64,000 bases of DNA, taken from Castanea sativa (taxonomy: Eukaryota; Streptophyta; Magnoliopsida; Fagales; Fagaceae). Positions within the stretch are counted from its first letter, which is position 1. Each line of letters starts with the position of its first letter. The stretch is from positions 10,498,945 through 10,562,944 of the forward strand of contig NC_134015.1 of NCBI RefSeq assembly GCF_040712315.1, in the 5' to 3' direction. Of the stretch, positions 55,150 through 64,000 are shown piece after piece. The notes under the pieces were generated by a model. It was not told the DNA's origin and made no database searches. It saw only the letters and a list, made by a program, of their open reading frames with translations. The position numbers and the translations under genes are program-made.

Positions 55150-55890
55150 AAATAATAAGTTAATCAAGTAGTTCGTGAACATGCTAAAGCTTGCTTAACA
55201 AGAAAATGAGCCAAGCTTGAACATATAATTTTTTTTGGTGATGACCTTGTGCTCGGCTTGTGTTCAAAAAAAAAAAAAAAAAATTAAATGAACAAAGCTT
55301 GAATTTTAAACACTTGGCTCAGCTCATTTACAATCTTAAAAGGAAGAAGAGAATGTGTGAAAATATTGTTGACAAATTTGGTGTCTATTAATTTATTGTA
55401 TATCAATATGCTAGCTAAAAGAAAAAGTAAACTTTGATCCTTTTTTTTCCTTTGTAAATAAATTTTACAATAAGTTTAGAGTCACAAAATATTTTAAAAT
55501 AAATTTCACAAATATTGAGATAACAAGTTATTAATAATAATAATAAAATAGCATGAATAATAGACACACATGAGAATTAATAATATTCTATCAACTCAAC
55601 GGTTCTAAAATTTATTGTTAAAATTTTGGTAGTATTACTCAAAATCTTATACTTCCTAACATAGACACAAATAAGTCCACTTACAGTCATATATGCGTTG
55701 AAAGATGTAAGGGTACAACACATGAAATGCAATGTTATAGCTTCAATCTAGTTTTGTTTTGGCAAAATATAGATTGAAAATGCATTTCATCAACAATGAA
55801 AACCAAAAATCCCGCTACAATCAACCCTGACTATGCTATAAACTTAGTATCCTATATTTTATGAAAAACATGTCCCAAGCCTAAAGAAAT
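54030..55890. repeat. About 2-kb segmental duplication, copy 2
   Basis: Collinear with 37380-39620. Internally, 54270-54420 holds a further short tandem duplication (ctctagctagatcccacacg twice, about 95 bp apart). A (TA)n run sits at 55111-55143. Confidence 0.7.
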
Positions 55891-55899
55891 GAGGTTTGT

Positions 55900-56215
55900 G
55901 ATATCTCCAATTATTATATAATCAATCCCCAATATCTCCAAGGTGTTATTATCAAGCTACATGCCATACTCATCACTTCCTATATGGTGCGTGTCGCTTG
56001 CATATAGAGATTAGTATTTGTTCTGATATTAGTAGAGTAAGTTAAAAGCTGATTCAGTTTCATATATCTGTTATAACTGTTCAACACACGCCACACTCAT
56101 CACTTCCTCTCTCTCTCTCTCTGTTTTTTTGACTGAGCAATGTGCTGCGACCATTTTGGGCCTTATCTCCGCATTCTATTTAGGCTTTCTCTTAACATTT
56201 TTTTTTGGTGGGCCT
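55900..56215. repeat. Duplicated module H, copy 2
   Basis: Matches 35060-35580: ggtgttattatcaagctaca, tctctctgttttttt-gactgagc, ttttgggccttat. Confidence 0.6.
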
Positions 56216-57427
56216 AAATTGCAAAAACCCATTAGAATATAAGACAGTTCTAATGTTTCTGCTTTATTTTAAAAGATAATAATGCCCTTCTTTTAATCTT
56301 TTGTAATAAGCACTACTTTACCTCCGTTAGTATTTTGTAAGAAGGGAGAAAAAAAAAACATTTTTACTTATTTATTTTTTATCTAAACCCAAACTAAATT
56401 GACCTTAATACTTTTATCAAAATGAATAAATTGACCTTTATACCCGCCAAACTTTGTTAAGAAGTACAAATGTCAGTCATTTTATATTTTATTATTCAAA
56501 TTGTTGTGTAATTTGCTCCTTTGACCTATTAAAAATAAATCTATATATATAGAGTTCCATTTATATAGAATTGCTCAAAATTTCTTACAGATTAGTAGAA
56601 TTTTTACAAATGATTAAGTGATTTTTTTAAAAAATACTTAAATAGTAATTAAATAATTTTTTAACATTTTATATTACATTTTTTGTTGGTTTAAAAATTG
56701 CTCTTCTTATTCTCTGAGAAGAAAAATTGTTGAGTTTTTTTTAAGGAAAGTTAAGTTTTTTATTTAACTGTTATTAAAATCTATTTTTCAAATTTCTTAA
56801 CCAAAAAAAAATCTCTTTTAAAAATTAAGAATTTTTTTTATGAGAAGCTAAAAATTAAGAAAATTGGTTGTGAGCTTTTAGTCGGCATAGAATCTGAAGG
56901 TGAAGTGAAATTTGGAGTAAGGTGGTGAATCTGGTGGTGTGGTTGGTTGGTTTTGTCGAGTGACTTTCTCTCTCTCTCTCTCTAACTCTCTTGTTTTATT
57001 ATGATGAAATGTTTTGACAATTTTGGGTCTGTTGAGGACTCTCTTTAATAAAAGCTATTTTATTTATTTTAATATACTTTTTCACAATTTTTTTTAATAA
57101 ATAGAGAAATATAATTCAGGAAATAAGTAAAGTAATTTTTTTCCCAAAAGGTAAGTACATTAGTTTATTAAAGTCCTTAGAAACTAGAAAGCCACAGTCG
57201 ACCCCCCAAAAAAAGCAACTGAAAAGCACATATGAAAGGTTCCCTTAGATTCTACCAAAAAAACGAAAGAAAGATTCCCTTCGAGAATCGCCTACAATTA
57301 CGCAATACTGTTTGTTGTGGTACCCAAACGAAGGGAAAAGCCACAAATCTAGGTTCCCTTCACATTCCTAAGGACACTCTTCCTGGATTTCCTATTCTAC
57401 TACCATCCGCGTTAAGTGGATTGTTTC
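56216..57427. other. No gene recognised; poly(A)-stub at 56819-56861
   Basis: AT-rich. taaaaattaagaa at 56819-56831 and 56849-56861 (perfect) flanks ttttttttatgagaagc, nearly the same insert as at 2922-2937. 57190-57420 is of more balanced composition, with an open plus-strand frame I cannot assign. Confidence 0.5.
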
Positions 57428-57814
57428 TAGGGATGGCAATTTAGATCCGGCCCGTGGATACCCGGCCAATGGGCCGGATTTTACCCGGCCCGATAAAGAA
57501 TAGGATCGGGTATGGGTTTGGGTCGGGAAAAAATTTAATGGGCTTAAAAAAAAACCCGAAGCGGGTTTGGCTTGAATAGGCTTGAATCTAGGGAAAAAAT
57601 TTAATGGGCTTAAAAAAAAAATTTTGTTGGGCTAGATTTGGGCTCAAGAAGATAAACGGAGCCCGCGGGGCCCGTGGGACCCGGCGGGGCGGGTATGGGC
57701 CTCGGAAAAAAACCCGATTAATAATCGGGCCAGGTCCGGGTTCCGGGTCTTGGCCTGCGGGTCGGGTCCGAGTATGCAAAAACCCGGCCCGAACCCGACT
57801 CGTTGCCATTCCTA
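57428..57814. mobile_element. hAT MITE, 387 bp
   Basis: Perfect 8-bp duplication attgtttc at 57420-57427 and 57815-57822. Ends TAGGGATGGCAA and, inverted, TAGGAATGGCAA match Ac-like hAT termini. The interior is dense in ggcccg, cccggcc and gggtcgggt. Non-coding; ORFs on both strands are composition artefacts. Confidence 0.9.
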
Positions 57815-57822
57815 ATTGTTTC

Positions 57823-59716
57823 GTGTGTGAGCTCCTGCATAGACACGATAGATTGTCTAAAAATATAGCCATTTCTGCAAAGCCATAGTTGTCAAATTCC
57901 AAATGGATAAATTAAAAAAAAAAAAAAAAAGTGTTCCACGGGACTTTTGAAAGATTTTGTTAAAGCCACATTCAGAGAGGATTTTAAAAAATAAAAAAGA
58001 AGAAGAGGCACTGAAAGCGATAGCCAAAAGAAACGAGCTACTTTAGTCTTTGGCTATAATTTCATTTTCACGAAGAGCTAAAATAATATGTCCAAATGAA
58101 AATTCAAAACTTAAAAGAGCAAACAAAAAATTAAATCTAACATGAAAAGCCAAAATGAAATTTTAAAACGTAAATGACCAATTTGAAAATGAAATTAAAC
58201 ACAAAAGCCCAAAATAAAATTTTGAGTCGCAGAGGAACAAAATGAAAACAGCTCCAAATTTTATTAGCCAAAAAGTATTTTATTAGCTTTTCATTGATTT
58301 ATCTATATATTTAATAATCTATTCATTTTGAGAGAAGTCTTGGCCACCGGCTATTATCTAAGAAGTGAGGATTAAGGACACTGTGAATTAGGACAACGCT
58401 GGTTTTCTGCAACATATTTAATATTTACTAAAAGCATCCAATTTGCCTCCACTCTTTTGTATTTAACTAATCATTTTTAAATATATCCATTCACTAGACT
58501 CAATATTTATTTTCTCCATCTATCAAAATATTATTTTCTTGATTTTTTTAAATCTCTCTCTTTACATTTTTCTCTCACTTTGTCTTTGCCAATGTGCACT
58601 TCAACCCCACTATGCTACACTACACTGCGCACCTTTTCTAATGTCACTACCCACACCTGCAACCAACTACTACCAATTCCATATCCAATCCATAGTCGAT
58701 TAACTAGTGCAATGCTAATGCTTCTAGGATCTAGCATCCAATCCAAAGTCTCACGTCTACTACTCAAGTATACAGTGCAAGCAACATACTGTTTATTGAA
58801 CTTAGATCGAAATGACATGAACCGACACAATTTTTTACATCCTTGATCATAAACGATATACCGTTTAACAAATAGGGTAACTTTTGAGATATCAGGTCGT
58901 AAGGATAAATTGTTTGGTTGTTCTTAGCCCAAATCTAAACGGCGGAAATGCAAAATAGGTTATATATGTATTGGGTGCAAACAACACCCTCTTTGCCATT
59001 TCAGCATGAATTTTGCTTATAATAAAGGAGATGAGTAAATGAAATTTACAAACATAAATCCAAACCCACCTCTGAAACAGTGTGTAAGAAAAGAAGAAAC
59101 TTATGTCTTGGTAGTTAAAGTTTATAAGCATAAGCCCAAACCACCTAAAAAAGGTGATTTAAACTAGAAAAGACATACAACTAATTTTTATTTTTAAAAT
59201 ATATAAATACAAGATGCTCATTTGGTCCGCCGTGATGTTACATTACATAGTAATATTACATTATTATAATCTTACATTAATGCAATCTCAATACAAGAAT
59301 ACAACATTACATTATTTATGAAGAATTAAGGTGTCCAATCTGTTGTCAAACAACCACTGTTTGCATAGCAATGGATATCATCCCCTACTACAAACCAGAG
59401 ATTTTGTTAATTAATGCAATAAGAAATATGTATTCCAAAGATGATAAGTTCAATGATACAACTTTTACTCTCTTTTATTTTTTAATTAAATGTTGGGGTA
59501 ACACTCTTGTTTTAGCCAAAGTTAGATAGATCAGCATCGTCAACGCCGGTCAAAAACCATGTAGAAAATTTAGAATGATAATTGTGTGGGTTCTATGTCA
59601 TCAGAATTAGGATAGCAATGAAAGAAAAGGAAATAATGCACTGAAACTTCACTGATATAGTAGGTTAAGAACACAACAAAGAAAATAAGACTATAAATAA
59701 GCAGATAATAACTTCC
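57823..59716. other. Intergenic, no gene recognised
   Basis: AT-rich. From about 59100 it resembles text near 3210 (tttataagca-taagcc...cacctaaaaaagg), and from 59640 it is the 3' flank shared with the pseudogene at 16180. Confidence 0.45.
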
Positions 59717-59911
59717 TTAAATTATTTGGGAAGCTCTTGTAGCTGAAACAAGAAACCTTCCAATCCTCAAATCTGGTTCTTCACTGTCAAGATCTGCATT
59801 GCACGTCGAAATGCTGTATCTTCCATTACAAATTTCTTCACCATATATAACACATAATTTGTGATAGTTGGGAACAAATTTATTTCTATATGGCTGAGCA
59901 TTAGGATGCAC
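59717..59911 (-). CDS. Myb/SANT-like gene, module 3 linker exon and stop
   Basis: Acceptor atatgcag|GTG. It encodes [20 protein letters not shown], then [20 protein letters not shown] and ends ASQII-stop. It lacks the donor that ends the two homologous exons, so it is terminal. Confidence 0.7.
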   Translation of the reverse strand: MHPNAQPYRNKFVPNYHKLCVIYGEEICNGRYSISTCNADLDSEEPDLRIGRFLVSATRASQII

Positions 59912-62900
59912 CTGCATATTTTATACATAAGCCACATAAAAAAACTACAAATATCTAAAGGATACAAGAAAGAATAAATGGCAATTCACCTTGGTATAAG
60001 AATCCCAGACATAATCCTCAGCAGTTACCATTTCTCCCATTTCATCCCAAGAAAACTCACTCTGGTTAAGAAGAACCTTTATATCATTGTATTGTCCCCT
60101 CAAATGTTTGTATCTATTCCTCAGACCATCTTTGTCATGGTGAGATCCAAATTTTGCATTGAACAGTCTAACCATTTCAATCCATGCCTCGGCCACAAAT
60201 CCATGACCAATTTTATTCCCTCTAAGCACCTGGTCTTGTAACAATTCAATGAGGTAATGATCCATTGTTGATGTCCAATTTGTTCCCAGACATTCACTAT
60301 CAGAAGAGGTATGGCCCTCCTTTTCTTCAGCTACAAGAAAGGTAAAACTGACTGATTTATGAGGGTAATAGATAACTTTTCATTCAACAAAACATTTCAG
60401 ACTTTTAAACATAAATAATTCTAGAAGCACATTATACTTGCCATCATTGACAAACAGTAATTCATATAATTCAACAACATAATCGGATAGCAATAAGATG
60501 GGTAGAGACTACAGAACAATACCCACAGCCAAGTAAACCTGTCCCAACCCTCAGAGAAAATTTAAAGAAATTATTAAAATGAATTAAAATCTCATAGATC
60601 TTAATGAACTGGGCATGCCTACAGGCATGTAATGAAAAAACTAGAACCTATAACTCGAACTTCCATCTAAGGATAGCAAACATCAAGACAAAAAAAATAA
60701 CTGTCATACAGTATACGAATCTCTGTAATTAAACATATCTGATAAAATTCCATTTTGTGAAGGTTAAAGACCTACTGGACACCCTAATATTAACCAAAGT
60801 CCTAATTGTGACGATCAATAAATCCCAAGTTGCATGTATAAAGACGAAACCAGCATTTTTATTTCAATAAGTAAACAGGACTATATTAATAAATTGAAGA
60901 GGAGTGTCCTCAAGAATACAGATTCCCTATAAAGGTCCTCCTACACATTCAATAAAGGAACCTCACCCATCTTGATCTGTATTATATCATCTTCAAAGTT
61001 TCTCCCTTGCCATAAATGACTGCAATGTCCGTTGCTGATTGCATTTCCAAACATCAATTTCAAATCTCCATAGTTTAGCAAGGTCTTCCTACGATACGAA
61101 TGCACATCTGGGTGTGCCTACATAAGCAATTGTACGCATGAAAACAGTAAAAATGAATACCAATAACCAAATAGATATGATAGTGTACTTTGATGTAATT
61201 ATCCCATACATAATCTTTTGCTGATATCTTTTGTTGAATTTCATCCCAAGAAAATCCCGTAACCTCAAGTAGATTCTTCACATCAGCATAATATTTCAAT
61301 AATTTCTTATAACGGAGTTTAAAGAAACTCTTTTCATATTTAGAGCCAAATTTTCCATTGAACAAGGTGAGCATATCATTCCATGCTTGTTTCCTTTTTT
61401 TTTTTTTTTTTGGATAGGTATCATTCTAAGTTTGTTTCTTGAATGTGTTGCAGATCTTATTGCCTTTTTTAAGTTGGTCCAGCAAAAGCTTGACAAAATA
61501 TCAGTCCATGTCCAATCTGTTTTTGAATGCTCTTTACTTGTCACTACAAGGCTATTCATTGCAACACCTAATCAGTAAAGTAGTTTTTATTCATTAAAAA
61601 CAGATTATACTCCTTGGAATACACATTACTATAAGCTAACATAGAACATGTGTAATTTCAATCAAACTTACTGCATCCAGTTCCTAGCTACCAAATGATG
61701 TAAGATATGAAATAAACTACAATCACTTCCCAAAAAATATACCATCAGGACCAGTTCAATCAAGTGTTCACAAAGCCAAGCACGATGTGCTCATTTCTCT
61801 GCAACATCTTTTCCTCTTTTATGCGGATGGGAATAAAGGTGCTTATTTCTCCCAGAATACAGAAAGGTTTGCAAACCAACAGCAACTACAAGTCTACAAG
61901 TCTTATCATTAGGTACTACTTCAGTCGTAATTGACTAAGCTCAAAATCAGCAGTAAGCACACTACTGATTCTTATGGAAAGCAGACCATGGTTCACTGCC
62001 CGAAGATTGGCAAAAAGAGAGATTGCAGTGAACAAATTTCAAAGACAGTAAAAGGCCATTTTTACTTCAAAATTTGTTAAACTCTAGGGTTCATAGAGTC
62101 CCATCTATCTCTGGATAGACTCATGAGAAAAAGGGGGAGGGGGTTATTGCTTATGGCACTCTCTTGTTTTATGCATACTCTCTAGAATAAAATAGTAGTA
62201 ATAATAAAGAATTAGATAGTATTACCAAATCAATCACAATTTAAAACAATAATTTAAGCAAAAAAACCCAATAGCAGGCACTCCAGTGCCAGTGGCATAT
62301 GCATCATTTCTGCTGATCCATTACAGGATATAAAAACACACCAGTATTCACTCCTTGAATGTCATCATCAAAGTCTATATCATGACTTGATAAGCAGTAT
62401 CTTCCATCTGCGGTTGTATGTGCATATATCAAGCACAAATCGTTGAAGTTTATCAAGGTTTTGTTTCTGTATAACTGTGCCTCTGGGTGAACCTGCATGT
62501 GTATAATGTCAAGTCACCACTCACTATGACACCAAAGGTATAGATCAAATCAAAACAATAACAAAACCAAAGCACCTTGATGTAAGCATCCCAAACATGA
62601 TGACTGGCAACCACCATTTGTTTAGTATCATCCCATGAAAATCCATTCTGACCAAGTAGACTCTTTACATCATTGAATTGAGTCCACAAATTAGTGTAGT
62701 GACTTTTCAAGGCCTTTTTATCATATGGGGTTCCAAAATGGCATTGAACGGTCAGCATATCAGTCCAAGCTTTTTTTTTTAATATATGGCCCATCCTATT
62801 CCTCCTATGCACCTGATCTAACAAAAGATCAATAAAATAGCACTCCATTGCTGGTGTCCAGTTTGTCCTTGTACGATTGCTACTTGCAGGCGTTTGGGTG

Positions 62901-64000
62901 CCCATTTCTTCCCCCTAAAACATTGAGACTATCATTCTAGTGATAAGGTCCCTTCCCATGCTATGCTTCCAATCCATAAACAACAAGTCAACTTTAGTCC
63001 TTAGCTATAGAGGTGGAAAATTCAAATTCACCAGAAATATCTGAAACCCATTAATAAGATTTGCATTCTTGTTTCAATTCATTTAACAATTCAAACTCAA
63101 ACTAATAAACACTTATAGCAAACACAGTGATTATACCAAAGAATTAGGATCCTCCAGAGTTCTTAGGCTAACTTCATCATGGAATTCCTAAAATCTTATC
63201 TATTTGTTTTGGAATGAGTTGGATTGCTTATGACACATCATCAATAATTTAAATAGATACCAAAATGGTGATAGTCAATATTTTATAAAACGTTGATACG
63301 TCGTAAAATATAATCCACTCCTTTAAAAATGAACGGATAAGATTTTAGGAACTCTGCACTAGAGTTACCCGGATATCTTAATACATATATTATTCTGAGC
63401 TTAAGTTCTACATGTTACCCATTTTTTTAGCTGCTTAGAAAGCTACAGAGAAAGGTGGACGATTTTAAATCCTAGATATTAAAAGATCATTGGGGGTCTC
63501 TCGGAAAATGAAAACCCAGAGTTTCATTAACAGAGTTTCTGCACTTTTTGCTTATATATAGCTAAATTAAGAATTCTATAATTGCAAAATAAAAATTCAA
63601 ACCTAAACCGGCTGTCAAAATGAAGATATTAAAGATAAACTACTATAAAATTCGAGCTCAAATTATACATACTAACACCTTGTCTAATTCTCGAGAAAAC
63701 TGATAGAAAATGAAGGAGAGGGGGAAAATATTCAATTATATGTGGTACACTGTATCGGGTTTTCATAAAAAAATCAAAACAGAATATCATTCCAACCATA
63801 GTTCCTTTTAATTATGCTTCCAATACGCAAAAGGATGAGTCAAGCCAAAAGTCCAAACATGTGTGCTTATGTGTTATGATTCAGAGAGGGAGAGTGTTTG
63901 GTACCTTTGAATTGTGGAGAGAAATCGCAGAGAGGGTGAGAAAGATACACTGTGGTTGCCGTTTGGCTGCTTTGAGAGATATACTCCTCTCTGTGGATTG
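59717..64000 (-). CDS. Myb/SANT-like DNA-binding domain gene, three tandem modules, middle one broken
   Basis: Exons read leftward: 5' UTR (64000-63905), module 1 (62905-62576, 62492-62342), module 2 (61567-61189, 61117-60967), module 3 (60330-59990, 59911-59717). Each module is a Myb_DNA-bind_3-type domain exon followed by an H-P-x-A-x-x-Y-R-x-K exon, the layout of plant LIMYB-like and At2g29880-like proteins, related to the MYB-like partner of Harbinger transposases. All junction phases agree, and both linker exons are 151 nt. The exception is the module 2 domain exon: 379 nt where 377 or 380 is needed, with stops in the true frame. As it stands the transcript would shift frame in module 2. 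It may be a pseudogene, a gene that skips that exon, or two genes. Confidence 0.6.
59990..60330 (-). CDS. Myb/SANT-like gene, module 3 domain exon
   Basis: Acceptor ttcttgtag|CT (phase matches the G left by the previous exon), donor ACCAAG|GTGAAT. Domain: [80 protein letters not shown]. All usual Trp and basic positions of the family are present. Confidence 0.75.
60967..61117 (-). CDS. Myb/SANT-like gene, module 2 linker exon
   Basis: 151 nt, acceptor ttatgtag|GCA, donor GATGG|GTGAGG leaving one base. It reads [20 protein letters not shown] then [10 protein letters not shown]. Confidence 0.65.
61189..61567 (-). pseudogene. Myb/SANT-like gene, module 2 domain exon, damaged
   Basis: The second half is sound ([40 protein letters not shown]). 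In the first half, KTDWTWT and [20 protein letters not shown] are in different frames, with a TGA between them. A 45-bp stub insertion (61394-61438) then adds a TAG in one duplicated copy. Confidence 0.75.
61374..61438. mobile_element. Poly(A)-stub insertion inside a coding exon
   Basis: tatcattccatgcttgtttc (61374-61393) and tatcattctaagtttgtttc (61419-61438) differ at three of 20 bases and flank c, 17 T, ggatagg. On the coding strand the insert is CCTATCC plus A17. Confidence 0.7.
62342..62492 (-). CDS. Myb/SANT-like gene, module 1 linker exon
   Basis: 151 nt, acceptor catgcag|GTT, donor TACTG|GTGTGT. It reads [20 protein letters not shown], then [20 protein letters not shown]. Without this splice, a stop follows at 62304. 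Confidence 0.7.
62576..62905 (-). CDS. Myb/SANT-like gene, module 1 domain exon with start
   Basis: 330 nt. ATG at 62905 gives [20 protein letters not shown], then [20 protein letters not shown] and [20 protein letters not shown]; donor ATCAAG|GTGCTT. The acceptor tgttttag lies nine bases upstream of the ATG, so the start is in the second exon. Start chosen as the only ATG before the WT motif. Confidence 0.75.
63905..64000 (-). other. Probable 5' UTR exon of the Myb/SANT-like gene
   Basis: Pyrimidine-rich on the minus strand (ctttctcaccctctctgcga) and ends at a good donor, TTCAAAG|GTACC. It runs off the window edge, so the transcription start is not seen. The intron to the coding exon is about 990 bp. 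Confidence 0.45.

Noticed and set aside
57190..57420. Minus-strand NADGSRIGNPGRVS as RNase H domain
   Set aside because: The motif looks like RNase H, but nothing before or after fits the domain and a stop follows within ten codons. Left unassigned.
57588..57902. ORFs of about 100 residues around the hAT MITE
   Set aside because: They are composition effects of ggcccg repeats, and the target duplications lie inside them.

Overview
The window is plant nuclear DNA, most likely from a woody eudicot. Spliced TIR-NBS-LRR (TNL) resistance genes, AT-rich introns, MITEs, Helitron-like ends, a Tat-type Ty3/gypsy retrotransposon and Myb/SANT-like genes all fit this. The repeat style resembles Fagaceae or Fagales, but the sequence alone does not prove that.

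Layout. 0-5 kb: a LINE remnant, two foldback elements, and a segment duplicated again at 12.6-14.2 kb. 5.7-11.9 kb (minus strand): a TNL pseudogene whose TIR exon is split by a 938-bp PIF/Harbinger-type element with an exact TAA duplication. 14.9-17.8 kb: a decayed copy of the Myb/SANT-like gene found at the right end. 18.1-28.3 kb (minus): a second TNL gene that splices in phase through five exons; its first intron has grown to 6.1 kb and holds a head-to-tail Helitron-like array. 28.4-39.9 kb: gene-free mosaic of duplicated modules, MITEs, hAT-like remnants, microsatellites and a solo LTR. 39.9-47.4 kb: a 7.45-kb non-autonomous LTR retrotransposon with equal 777-bp LTRs, a gag fused to an integrase C-terminus, a 151-bp tandem array and an antisense spliced ORF. 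47.4-59.6 kb: more duplicated modules, a MULE with palindromic ends, a PIF MITE caught in a tandem triplication, and a hAT MITE. 59.7-64 kb (minus): a Myb/SANT-like gene made of three repeats of a two-exon module, the middle one broken.

Together this is a typical disease-resistance cluster: tandem TNL copies carried with flanking sequence, one dead and one nearly intact, with mobile elements driving change. The TNL genes would act as NAD-cleaving immune receptors. The retrotransposon cannot move without outside enzymes because its protease, reverse transcriptase and integrase core are gone.

The least explained signal is a set of very short insertions spread over the whole window: a run of A (or T on the other strand) with a 3-12 nt tail, flanked by 12-20 bp target duplications. 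Three are supported by uninterrupted paralogous sites inside the same window. They look like retroposition events that copied almost nothing but the poly(A) tail.
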